DNA of 64,000 bases from Schistocephalus solidus (lineage: Eukaryota > Platyhelminthes > Cestoda > Diphyllobothriidea > Diphyllobothriidae), in contig WEDG01000207.1 in NCBI GenBank assembly GCA_017591395.1, positions 1 to 64,000 on the forward strand, read 5' to 3'. The translations under genes and the position numbers were made by a program. A model generated the notes under the pieces. The model worked only from the letters and a program-made list of their open reading frames with translations. It was not told where the DNA came from and did not search any database. This document shows positions 25,401 to 38,600 of the stretch, piece after piece (the stretch's first letter is position 1; every line of letters starts with the position of its first letter).

Positions 25401-28400
25401 TATGAGGATACAGGATACACCATATTAAGAGCACATGTACTAGCTAAAAGCCCAGACATGTGTTTCTTCGATACTCTGACGCATCGTGACACTGCTACGA
25501 GGAGTTCGATTCATCAGTTTTTTTCCCAACACTCCCCGTATGCTTTCTGATCGATAATCAATCTTTGAGATTTCTGCTTTTTAATTTCGTCTGAAAGTAA
25601 TCGCCACATTGGAGTGAATTAGTCTATATGAAACCCTTTATGCGTATACTGAAAGTTGATATGAATATTTGAGCCGAAGTCCATGAGCCACAGCGGGATA
25701 ACTGCGTTAATATTCATTAAACTGCCAACAGGCGTTTCTCGGCTTTCTGAGCTAAGATCATGCGTAGTATCTGATTATGTGTTGGGGTTATGTAATACAC
25801 CATATTGTTTTCCTTCCGTCACACCACCCTCATCAGTGGGTTCAATATCAATTCACCTGGGCAAGCTCGAAGGTCGCCTGGTAAGTCTCTCAGTGAAACG
25901 CGTGTTCGAGCAGCCCCAGCAGCAGCAACAGAGCCGGTGGCACACCTCCATCTCATCCACCGTCACCGTCTCCTCGTTCTCACTTACCTCTTCCATCTCA
26001 GAGGCCTCCTCCCATCACCACCAAGGCAGTTCTGTCATTTTGCCGCCGTCGCCGGTTCTGTTGCGGAATGGCAACACTGCCGAGTCCCCAAACTCCTCCT
26101 CCTCCCCCCTCGAGGCGATCACTCAGCCCAGTGGTCCCGGTAAGTCAGTAGGCAATCCTGTCCTGTCCCGTCCTGGCTGCTTAATAAACGCATGCACCAG
26201 CCCACACTCGCTTCTCTTTGTGATAACTAAAAACGGAGGTCTGTCTGCGCGCACATCCAGTCTATCGCATGCGCCGAAGTTTGGTCCACATTTACCAAAT
26301 TTCCCAAATATTCCTGCAGGGTATAGAAGATTGTCTACGCGGAGTTACAACACTGAGTACTAATAAGCGCTTATTTTTAACAAATCGGAATGTGGGCTTT
26401 CAGTTGGAACTATTTTTAGCCCTCCCTCCTCTCCCCCCCACACACACTCGGAGCAAAGGTCATTGAAGTAGTGTACACAGTTTTCTGCTGTCAGCTGACT
26501 AGATAACTGCATGTATAGATGGGGTGACTGGCTCGAGGACTGGGAGTCGTACCCAATGGCTCCTTAATCTGGCTTCTATGGGGCTCATGAACGTGATATC
26601 CGAGGGCCCCTACCTCATTGAAGACCTGATACAGTATGTGGTGTCCAAGATATGTGTGTGGCACGCGTAGACGGGTTGTCAAGTCTTCTTAGAACCTACG
26701 CCCAAGCCCGCCTCCGGACGCCAAGACATTGTTTTGCCATCGGAGTTTTGTGGGTGAGGGAGAAGAGAGTGCGATAGGTGCTTCGAAAGTCTGACTCACT
26801 ATATGCTCACTCACGTGTAAGTCCCCGCTGTGGTGCCCACACCATGAAGCACGCGGTGGATGTCGCTTGCGACAGTCAACTTGTCATGCTCACTTGAAAT
26901 AACGTTGTTTCCGGTTTTAAGGAATTTTGCGATGGGGCGACTTCAGGGGTCTGATCCGTTCGGATCTGTGAGACCTCTTATTAGGGACACAATGAAACGT
27001 AAGATTTTTATTCGCTGGCGTCGGAGCGGCGTTGATTGATCTCTTTTGTTCAAATGGTTCGAGTGCCTGACTTAAATGCTCCAGGGTCCATTGGATTTAG
27101 CTGTACAACCTTCAGCCCACTCGAAATACTCCTGAACCGAATACTGGCCTGTTTTGAGTCAACTCTGAAAGTCACAACCTTGTCTACAGAACGAGCATGG
27201 AGTCGCAGCATTTCCCGTTTTTCTCCCCCAGAAATTAATGGATTAAAGCCCCTATTGCATAGTAACTGTTTGGGAAGTGTGATTTTCATGGCTGACTGGT
27301 AGGACACTTAACCAAAGGCCGGCGGGTATTCTACCGACCCGAAGCCTATGCTACCCAATGTTGCCACCCGATTTGAGTAATCCTTCAAGCCGGAGTGCTG
27401 GTGCCTGCCGTGCATCCGAATCAACCTAGATCGCAGTAGCCCTTATCATAAATGCGCATTTTGTGACTTAATTCGTTAGGCGTAACGCTTAGTCAGATTG
27501 TGCATGACTTGCGAAGCTTGGTTAATTACGTATATTTTCTGGGAAGCAAGGGTAAATATTCTTGTGTCCCAATCCCAACACTAGTGCCAATCTAAACAAA
27601 AACATTAGCCCTAACCGGAAACCTTGCCCTTACCTTATTTTCCCTGGAGTTGGGCGCAAGGCCACCTGGATTGCGGCTGGTTCCTACCCGCATGTTCTGT
27701 TTAGGGGTCCGTATAAGTTATTCTTGTCTCATTGCTATCCGGCTAATATACCTCTCCTACCCGTGGCGGGAAAATCGCATCCAGTCTGGAGCTGTGGTTC
27801 CATTTCAGCGACTCTTGATTTCTTCTAACCGCGCTTTTTGGATTCTAAAATTCGTGCCGCTTTTCTAAAATAGCTACTAACTTCGCACTGCAGGGGGGGG
27901 GGGACCCACGGGACCCCTTTCGGTTCTCCAACATCTCATGAGTTCCCTTTTCCCAAGAGCCAACAAACCTCTCGGTCTTTTAGATGACACACTCAGCCTG
28001 TTGAAATAAAAGGCTCGGTGACCTCTTTTTTCCCTAGTGTTAGAGGCCGCAAAAAAAAAACAGTCAGACACGTGCTAACGGTGCTAGGACGCAAGATGCT
28101 GTGGTGGTTAGAACAGTGGCTATTTCAGCCTCGTTCATGTTTTTTTTTCTTCAGCCAGACAACAACACGTCCAACCACCTTTACTTGCTTCTATCAGCGT
28201 TGGTTTAACCGGTGCGAGTCGGCAGTTTGCCGCTATGATGGCTTTGCGCGTCTCCTTTCGTTTATGGTTTAAAGAACTAGTAACGTGTTTTGCTGCGGTC
28301 CGTGTTAACGTGTCTTCTGGCGTGACGGTTTTTTGCAAACGCTAGAGGCATGTTGTGGTGTGGTTGTTGTCGATGCTGTTATTTTTGTCCTGTTTGCCAG

Positions 28401-29553
28401 ACAGGTAACTTTCAGCTGATATGAGTAGAGCCTAGGTTGATGGCCATTAGGTGGGGCAGGACCGAAAACCGACGTGGTCAATGGCTAAGAGCAGTTGTGA
28501 CTCAGAATTACGTTACCTACATGGACAAGGTAGACTGAGATGACTATTTCTGGCTTATTAGCCGTTATCAGTTAGCCATGCCCTACCCCAAATTTGCAAC
28601 CCTCCGCATCTCGAACCCGCAACCTCTTGGTTGAAAGTTCAATGCTCTAACCATTGAGCCACAGGTGATTGGCTATGCACCACTCCCTCCCTATATCGCG
28701 CTTCGACTTTCGCTGCTTCATTCTATAACGAATTTTTATATGTAAGTATATCTAAATAGATATCGCGGATTTTTCGCTGGCTCGGGATTTCTGTGGAAAA
28801 TGGGCCTTTCTATTTCTAGTACGTCCTTTTTCATTCGGTTTGTCCAGTTAATGTAATACACAAGACGCTATTGGTGGATGGCTGAGAAGGTACCCAATCA
28901 GGGCACGTGGTTAGGTATCCTGGATGCTGTACTTGTACTTGTTACGGCTGCGATCATGCCTGATCTAGCCGGCCTTGATGATGTCTTATATTGTACTCTC
29001 CACGTATGTTGATTCGCGATAGCAGACCCGGATAGCTCAAACAATTCTTCCCTCCAGCGACGGACGCCGAAGGTCCAAGCACCGCCTCCATGTCTTGCCG
29101 AACCGTGTCGAGCCAGGTTTTTAATTGACCTCCTCTTCGACTCCTCTAAGTAAGCAATGGCGCCGGATCGAGAGCAGTAGAACTGAGCTCGTGAGATGGG
29201 CGACGGAGGATGTGCCCAAACCATCTCATTCGTCTTTCGTGGATAACCTGAGATATCCTCGCGGTATTGGCGCAGCGAGTGCGGACTGCCTCGTTTGCGA
29301 CGTATTCGGTGTACTTCACTCGGAGGATGGTCCTCAGGCAGCGATTGTCAAATACCTCAAGTCTTCGCTCATTTCCACGCGCAAAGCCCAGCATTCACTA
29401 CCTAATTGCTCAGGTGATTGGCTCAGTGAAAAAGAGTAGCGTTGGAATTCAAACCAATAGGTTGCAAGTTCGAGCCTCGGGTGGGGCACCGCCTGGGGTT
29501 GGTTATGACTGGCTGACGACGACTAATAAGCCAGAAATGACCATTCCAGTCTT

Positions 29554-29613
<60 letters not shown>

Positions 29614-32600
29614 GCCTAAAGTATGACACCATTCTTGTGGCGCAAACTTTGGGTAACTGCCGGCCATCGATAATCATTAGGTCCCTTTTATTCTCGCACT
29701 CCGATGGTATTCGGGCAGCCAAACTAGATCTGCGTGCGGTAGAGGGGTGTTCACCGATCACGTTAGGGGCACACGGCTCATTCTCGAGCCCCTGCCGACA
29801 GCCGTAAAACGGATTAGCAATGCCGGCATTGTTACTCTGCCTCTACTACTACTGGTCGCTGTGCGGCTGCCTGTGGGGCTCGAGAATGAACCCGAAGGCA
29901 GAGCGGAACGAGTGATATCCGTCAACGGTCGGTGAACATTCATCAACGAAAGCTGTAAAATGGTTAGCGCTATAGGGCAGAATGAAATTAGCGCAAAGAC
30001 CAGGAGAATCTGAAATGAAAATTTCTGACTTATTAACCGTCATCAGCCTGGCATACCCAGCCCTCAGGTTTTGCCACACCTGAGGCTCGAACTCGCGACC
30101 TGGTTGAAGCCAACTAGCCATAAGCAATCCCCAGGTTCGAACTCACGACCATTTTCATTAAAAATCGAATGCCCTAACCATTGATCCACGGACTCGTCCT
30201 GTCGATTTTATAGTAAAAATGCGTCTTATACAATTCGACTGTCCTTATCGTGTCTAGTGCTGCAGGGCCTCATGCGACACCCGCTTTTGTCCGAGAAAAT
30301 CTGTTTCAAACAACGAAACCCAGCGAGCGCTTCTTCCTCTTCTGCTGCTGATGCTGCTCCTCCCTATCCATCTCATCCTTATCCGTCCGCTCTGCCTGCC
30401 TGCCTACTGTCGGCGCATGCACTGCCTCTGCAGGGGGGGGGAGGAGGAATTAGAAACTTTTTGTCAAACATTACGTTCGCCCTCCTCCTGGATGACGGCA
30501 AAATAATGGCTAACCTAAACCAACTTGTGCGCGCATCGGACTGCTTGACACAGTCTAAATGCTACCAACTGTTGTCCCCTGGCGACAGCTGAACAGATGA
30601 CTGCGCACTCGATAAGCCATAAGCGCTGACACGGATGCTTGAACCCGGTTCGCCTAGTGGAGGATAGGCATGGGGACGAGGGGAGGAGGTGGATAGGAAG
30701 TGAGGTTCGGCTTTAAACAGGTCAATCCAGCCTCCACGTTCTTTATACAGGTGTCCCCGAAAATGTTTGCTTGATGGCAGCCCGCGGCGGCCATCTACCC
30801 ACGTTGTTTGGTATGTCAGCCTGCGCAGCTCCTAGTGGCCGTCTGAGGGGGCGGGATGTTATTGCAACTTCACGCATGAGTAGCACCGAACGCTAGTTTG
30901 TAATTTAAATTCTGGATAATGACTCCCTCGAGTTCAGGATGGCTGTTCTAACGCCGTCACTGGTGTCTACCTTTAAGTGACTAAGAGGTAGTCGGTTCAA
31001 AACCATGCTCCATATTACTGGCAGCAGGACGCCTCACTGATCAGTTACGGGACTCGCTCGTCCCGTTCTGCCATTGTTCTGCAAGACAACGAGTCCGTGG
31101 CTCAATGGTTGGAGTGTTGGACTTCTGCTCAACAGGTTTGTGGGTTCTAGCCTCGGGTAGTGCGCACCACCTGGAGTTGGGTAGGGCTGGCTGATGACGG
31201 CTAATAAGCCAGAAATTACCATTCCAGTCTCCCTTGTCTGTTGGCAATATTAATCTGCCCGTGTTCTATACCGTTTAGCGTGGTATCGATCTGACCCTTG
31301 GACCTACGGTGTTATGCCTTCACACTTGGTACCTGAAGTAGGCCCAACGCACCAGATTCACTGTGACCGATTGTCGCCCACAAGAAGGGATGCTATTATC
31401 CCTGACCTGATTATGCCACCTTATCGCCCAGACATCGTGACCGATCTGTACCCTTGTACGCGTCCGTGAAGTGTTTCGGACTCAGAAGATACGAGAGCTG
31501 GAGCAAGAAGTTTATCGGCTTGACGTTTCGGATTCTTACTTAAACCCATCAGCAGAGACCCTCGCAGTCTCGCGATCGCATGTACTCCTTCTGAACTGTT
31601 TCCTGGAACTCGCCTGCTCAGCAGTGTTCGGACCTAAGCTTGTTGCCATAACCACGACCGCTTCTCCTCACATGAGCAACTCCACACTGACTGACTGCTC
31701 TGGCTATTTTTGGCCCAACGTACGGTCAGGATCCATATGAAGGAGCCTGCATTCCTCGCAGATTAATGCCCATAACAGGATCAATATAGCAAGCCGTTGA
31801 GGCTCATCGCACGTTTGACATGAGCGACCTTTACTAAACCTGACTCTCTTAGGGATCGTAGGAAACGTCTGCGGAGGGAGGCACAAAAGATGGGGAGTGC
31901 AGGTCCATTGCTCTGTGGCGGGTTCGTCCACCTCCCCCTGCTTCATGTTTGCGCCTTGCCAACGCAAAGTCGGGACCTAGCGATCCTTGTGCCCACATGG
32001 TGGTGGTGGGGGGGGGGTGGGGGCGGAGTGGATCAGCATAAACTGCATTGTGCCAAAGGTCGCCGAGGAGATGAATGTTGGTGCATGATCGGTCTCGCAG
32101 GTGGGACCTGCAGCTTTCCTTCCTTCCAGGTTCAACATCGTTTTGAGGTGCGTTTTGGCGCTGTGGCTGACCAAATATAAAGTCTTTGTCTACACACGCG
32201 TCACAACAGGCCACCCAGCTCTCCAAATACCCCTCCCCCCGCCGGCAGCTTCGGTAAACTACGCCAGCTACCTCAGTGTGGTTTTGTGCGACGCTTAAAA
32301 CACTTACCCTTGCCCAACATGCTTCATGAACTCGTGGATGAGAAGTAGGTGTCAGGGAGGGAAATATCCATCCAAATACCTGATCTAGCCGGCACCGGTG
32401 ATATCACGGATTGTGCCTCTCCACGCTTGGCGATCCGTGGCAGCAGACCTGTACAACTGAATCCATTCGGTTCACCAACGACGGACGCCGAATACCGAAG
32501 GCCCAAGAACAACTTCCATGTTTTTACGAACTATGTCGAGCCAGGTTTTGAGCTGACCACCTCTCCAACGCGATAGAAATGTCGCGTCATGTCCACAGGC

Positions 32601-35600
32601 ATTTTCTAAGGCTTGGGAATACCCGAATAGCAGCATCGATTCGGGAGACAATGTCATCCTTACTCTGTTCATTTGGTAGTAACCTCGCCCCGAGGTATTT
32701 GAAACTGTCTACCTATTCAAGTTGACAGCCATCAATCTCGAGAGGTGCCTTCTCCCTGGCAGGGATGCAGCTTGAAAACACTTTGGTATTCCCGTTGTTT
32801 ATGGACAAGGCGACCGATTTAGCGCATTCATTTACCCACGAAACCATAGACTGCAGATCACCAAAGCTTGAAACTAGTAGTAGGATATCATCGGCGTAGT
32901 CGAGATCAGTCAGTCGACGTCCTGGTGCAAGCTCAACCCCATCCTTTTCACGTAAGGCCTTCCCAAGAATCCATTTAATAGTGTAGTTGAACAGAATGGG
33001 CGACAGGATACAACCTTGTCGAATGCCAGGCCGAATACCGAATGGTACGCAGTAGTTGATCTGTAATAGGCCTTGGTAATGACGATGATTTTCGGTTGTA
33101 CATTATCTAGTGCTATTATCTGCCATAAGGATTCACGATGGACAGAATCGAACGCGGCGGCAAAGTCGACAAAGCAGACGGCCATCGGGTGCTGATAACT
33201 ATGATGGAATACGAGGATGCGCCTCGGTGTGAATCTTTGTCCACACATCCACGCCCAGCGCGGAATCCGGCTTGGTTGGGCCTCGTCCTAGAGTCGCGTG
33301 CAGCCTGGAATCGCCTGAGAAGAACAATAGCGAAGATCTACGCAGTAAATTCGATAAGACTTATGCCACAGTAGTTCTCGCATATCCTCTGATCTCTCTT
33401 CTTCTGGACAGACACAAGGATGCCTAAGTCTCAGTCAAACTCGTCTCTCCACGCTTGTGCAATCACTTCATGGAGCCAGGGCGCCAGTGTGTCGACACAA
33501 GACTTGTAGATTTTAACGAGTATACCGTCCTCTCGAGGTGCCTGGTTGTTGCGCAACCGTTGTATGGCATCAGTGACTTCTCTTTCAGAAGGTGGGTCGC
33601 ATGACACTGCATAGTCGGGAAAGTGTGGAGACTGCTGCAGATGGGAATGTGCTCAGATGGGAACAAAGGGGTACTGGGCTCGGTATCGAAGTTGCGAAAG
33701 TGCTCGAAGTGCTCACGCCAGCGCTTGATCTTTGCCGAGCTGCAATTCACATCACGAACAGAGGCACAGCATAGACCGATTACCACTAACTTGGCAGATA
33801 ATTTGGTACAGTTTTCGAGTGTCATTAACGTTTGAGACTTGCTCCGTGGAGGTCGCTATTTCAGCCCCTATATTTCGAAGTTGGCAGAAGGAAGCATCGT
33901 TGCGGGGACTGGTTTGAGCCATCTGAGCAGCCAACTGCAGGGTTCTTCTGCTGAGCTAGTCACTGCGTCGTCGCTGAGTTTATCCAAGAATTCTCTCACC
34001 TGCCTCATAGACTGACTGCTGAGCCTTCAGTCTGGACAAAAAAGGCCCGAATGTTCCGACAATGCTCGCCAAGTGAACCTCAACCACGAATCATGCGCGA
34101 ATCATGCGCGGAAGAGTAGCTTGTATCGGCTGAGTAGTCTGTGCATACGTGCACTCTCTAATCCGCAGAATGTTTTTGGACTCTCAATGATACGGGCTTA
34201 TCTACCCAACAGGTTGGAAGGTCAAAGAACCAATTCGGGTACCACTCTTGCTCTCTAGTTAACTGGGGTTCGTTGTTGTTTATTCTAACATCAGGTGTAC
34301 TTTAAATGAGCTGTTCATCTGTATTATCACGATATCCAACCCTGATTAGAAAGATTTTTTAAACACCTGCATCGTACACCGTCTGTCCCATGGAATGGAC
34401 ACAACATCGGTGACTAGGGCATGGGGTATTTTTCTATAGTGAAGCAGACTTTCACAGCATCTACTGCGCTCTATCATCCATCGTCCGCCTGGCTCCGGTG
34501 GCAAGACAGAGTCAGGATGTTCGGTGAAGGGGGGAAGGCTCGAACGCAGTGGCTGATAATGCTGAACATCTGGTCTACGCGTACCACACACGACCTGGTC
34601 CACACTCCGTGTGTTGGACCATCGTGAGAGCGATTGGGACCTCACATCAGTGAGAGTACGATAAGGTTCACATGGGAAAGGCGCTATTACAGCCCCACTA
34701 CCAGTCTTCCGAAAGATTGATTTATATTAGGCTCAGACTCACGCTGCGCCGGCCACTTGCGCCCAATCCTCGCGTCGGATGGCTGACCGGTTCGGACAGT
34801 AGACTGGTGACTGGGAAAGGAAATTGAGCGAGAGAGTGATCTCGCAGCATTTCCGACCGATGGGATACCTCGAATTGTAATTGCTGCTTGGTAGCCGTCG
34901 GATATGTGGTCCAATCCAGTCTTCTAAGAAATCCCCATTTGTGTCATTTGGGTAGGCTTAAGCTAGTCCCTCTTCCATTTCATTCATTCGCCGTCACACC
35001 TTACTTACCGTGCGGGCTAGTACTCGGCTTAGGATTAGAGGTTAGTGCTCGAAGTTGAGGGTAGGGCGGTTAGGTTTAGAGTCAAACAAACCTTAGACAC
35101 TAGTTTACAGTTAGGCTTTAGATTCTCAATGTTATCAAATTCATTTATCCCTTCAGTGGTTGTCACCACAATATTCAGAGTTAGCAATATATTCTTCTTA
35201 ATTTCTCCTTCAATTTGATTGGTCATCACCGGCTAGGTTATAACTCCGGGTTACACTTCCAAATTTTCCTTATTTCAAATTGTGCGCTTATGTTTTACGT
35301 TTTATTGTTGCATTTAAACAGGCTAATGGCGTACGAGCCCATTTTTTATCCATTGCTTTCCGAAAACCCCTATCTGTCAGTTTCGCTTACCCCGTCCATA
35401 ACAGCCATACCATTCCCGTATTTAAGGAGTCCTTGCCTCTCGTGTTCTGAGTGGGGCCACGTATCCGATAGTTGCCTTCTCCCTTGCATTGCGACCGTGC
35501 GTTTATTCTCGGTGCTGGGTTAGTCTGATTACTGCGCGGGTTGAGGAGAAACTAGCACATGTGGGGTAAGCGCAGGTTGGGGCTTTACTGATGGTAGGCT

Positions 35601-38600
35601 TCTGCGCCCACACACATCCCTGGTAACTTCTTATCGACATTGAGGCACGGAAGTGTGAAAGAGGATGTGAGGTAGCTCCTACGCCTGTCACCCGGATCAT
35701 AGTCCAGTTCATGCACAAGACAGCACCCCCCCCCCACCCCTCACAGAAACCTTTGTAGTTATCGCCGCGTGTTCGACGGACCTATCGAACCGAGACTCTA
35801 GACCCCACTTCCTGCTAGAAGAAGAATAAATTGTGATTGAAGCCAACGGTTGTGCTTTCTCCATGCGGGCATTTGCCTTCGCACCAACGACGTTCCGTGG
35901 TTCAAGGGTGTCCGCAATTAGTCGCAGTTTGCCTCCCCTTTCATCCAGTTCTGCCCTCCCTGTATCTTTTCTCGGTCCCCTAAACAGGGCACCGGAATAC
36001 AAACGCCCCGACCAGGTAATAAGGCTACCCCTGCACGTAATTAAAGGCGGATTCATATTCCCGTGTCCTACCCAGAGCAGTAGCCCTAACGTAAACCGAA
36101 ATCGTTGTCTTCATCCCAGCTCTAACCTCACCCAAACCGAAACTTAACCGTAACTTACCTTAACGCTAAACAGAACCCCGACTGCAACGAATGCTAACCC
36201 TAAGGAACGCAATTGATAGGGTTAAGTTTGCGTGTAGGTAGGCGTGGAAGACGGTCTAATTCGATGCCAAAACATTAGCCCATTTTAACGCTTACAGTGG
36301 GTATATATATTTATTTTCATTGCCAACTACCCTTTTCCCTTGCCTACCTATCGATTGTGTTCGGTAAGGAGGGTCGTGCGAGCACTCGTTGTCACCTTGA
36401 CCATCAACCTAACCCTATTCTCTCTCTCTCTCTGGCGAATTTCGTGCAAAGGCTCTTCTGTATTGCAAGCGGTCCCCGTTCTCGTGTCTTGTTTAGGCGG
36501 CCATGTAAGTCCTCCTTGGTATGTTCGCTGTTTGGCGCAGGTTATTGTTCGTTTAATCACAAAAAGCCCACTCCCATGGTACTTTCCTCCTGACACCCTC
36601 CTCCCCCCCCCCCCCTCCATAGACGAACAGTTGACCATCGTGGCAGATGACGGGCGCGCAGCGAACCTTGTTCGGCTCTGGCCAGAGGCCTCTGCCTCGT
36701 CCCCCAGTGCCGTTTCTTCGCCGAACTGTCGCAGTCGCTGTTCCGTTCTTCGCTCTGCTGGCTGTCTGCGAAATCGACTTTCACTTGCACGCAGTGCTGC
36801 CGGTGCCTGCAACATTTCTCCGGAGGCGTTGCTGTCGCTGACTGCCCGAGAGAATGGCGAGGAGGAGGAGGCGGAGTTGGAATCACAGCACCAACAAACC
36901 TGCTACAACTCTGTGGTCCTGCTGGCCGGTGGCTACACGCAGAACGGCTGTCTGAACTCCGTGGAACTGTTGAACTTCTCCTCTTCTGGCTCCGGCGGTG
37001 GCGGTGGCAACGAGGTCAGCTGCTACCTCGGCGTGCCTGCGGACGGTGGCCAGACACCACCCTTCTCGGACTGCGCTTCCTCGCCCGGCAGTGGGGATGG
37101 CTTTGAGTTGGAGTTCTGCTCCCTTCCGGGTCCACGGATGCACTGTGCGCGAGGTCGCTTGGCCCTGACAACCACTGCGGGGACGTTCGAGGGGGGAGAT
37201 ACGGTCTTCGCCTGTGGCGGCAGCGATGGCTCGAAGGATTTGAGCTCGGTTGAGTGGTAGGTCTTTTGTCAGCATTGCTGAGCTAGCGTTAGTTTACATT
37301 TTTTGTCGTGTGATCCTGCCTCAAATCTAGGGTTTTATCGACCTCGTTGGTGATGGTCCTTCTTTTGTTGTAGCTTTACGAAGACGATAGAACATCCCGA
37401 ATTATATGAGGGATCTGAATAACTCTCCCCCTCGTATACTTTGGTACGTTACACAACTACTAGAATATACCGATCGTCCCGAGGAATCTGGAATAACTCG
37501 CCTAATTAAAAAGTGAGCCATCATGATTACAATGACAGTCAGCACTAAGTATAGAGGTACTTGGAAGTCCGAACACACCCCTCTACTCACGAGCGAATTA
37601 CGTTCCGAATGGCCGTTCGTAACTCGAATTGTTCACAAGTAAAGTACCCATAAGTAACCATGATACTAACTCAGTACACGTGTTTTTCTATCCTCAAAAA
37701 TACTAGTAATACAGTAATGCCTACATCCTTTTGTTTGTATGTCTAAGTCCGTCAGTAGACGAGTGTCTTTATTCAATTTCCGGGTGCAAGCGTACATTTT
37801 GAAAACGGAATAATTCATGTTTAATAAATATGCAGCGCAGTGCAGGCTCTCGTAAATAAATTTATGAATTATACGAAATATGCGATGCAGAGATTAGGAT
37901 GACCGTTTTATTTTCGTAGTCCTTGCTTTCAATATCCTCCGGAAATTCCCGATTCGAACCCAGGATAACCCGAACCTGAACTTTGCGTACTGCTGATTGG
38001 TTAGAAGTGGACCAGATGCAATCACACTCTCCTTGAGGCCTGAACCGGTACACCGGTCGCGTCCGTGGTGCGACCCACAGGCTACAGTGCTGTTCATCCC
38101 AGGGGTTGCTTTGGCATGTGCCTAGTACGCAACCGTTGTGGGGCGGCGGCACGTGTGGAAGACTTTAATCTAATGGACACCTGACGGTCGTCTGTCATCA
38201 CTCACCCTCTCAAACATGGCTTACGTACCGTCCCTCCCCCACATGCCTTTGCGGCTCACGCAGACTTTCCGTCCTTGCCCCTACTACCACCACCCCTGCT
38301 GCTCAACGTTCGCCAGTAACGCCGGCGACTCGACTTCACACTTCTCACTTTATAGCCTTTTACCGGCGCAGGGACATCGAGGGCAGTGGGCCCTCTTTCT
38401 AAATCACACCCTCTCTTCCTCCTGTCCCCTTTATCTCTCTCGTCAACCACCACCTCCTCGTCTTCCTCTTGTCCCCTCTTCTTCCTCCCTCTCCTCCTCT
38501 GCTCTCCTATTCGTTCTGCTCTTCCACCATCTTTTTCTATCCGTCAGGACTTTCCATTTTTTCAGCGATCCGTGGGCCTTGTGGCGCAAACCATACACAA

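Larger units (their letters stand above)
16889..25836 (+). other. Kelch-like gene intron 6 (8.9 kb), transposon-filled
   Basis: Contains a CAC/TAC microsatellite (17320-17352), SINE-1 copies, three Penelope-like copies, several (TA)n tracts and one degenerate CCCTAA-like tract, listed separately. The stretches 17906-18860, 23905-24390 and 25405-25836 show nothing else I can name. Confidence 0.55.
26140..36622 (+). other. Kelch-like gene intron 7 (10.5 kb)
   Basis: Holds a dispersed R3 repeat, T repeats, SINE-1 copies, two LINE-B fragments and (TA)n, listed separately. Stretches 26900-27540, 27900-28500, 30210-31025, 31250-32330 and 34650-35000 contain no feature I can name. Frames such as the one at 31471-31740 lack any known motif. 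Confidence 0.5.

Noticed and set aside
25866..26139. Exon 7 starting at 25866 directly after exon 5
   Set aside because: In phase, but its acceptor lacks a pyrimidine tract; the acceptor at 25836 is stronger and fits when exon 6 is included. Kept as an alternative.
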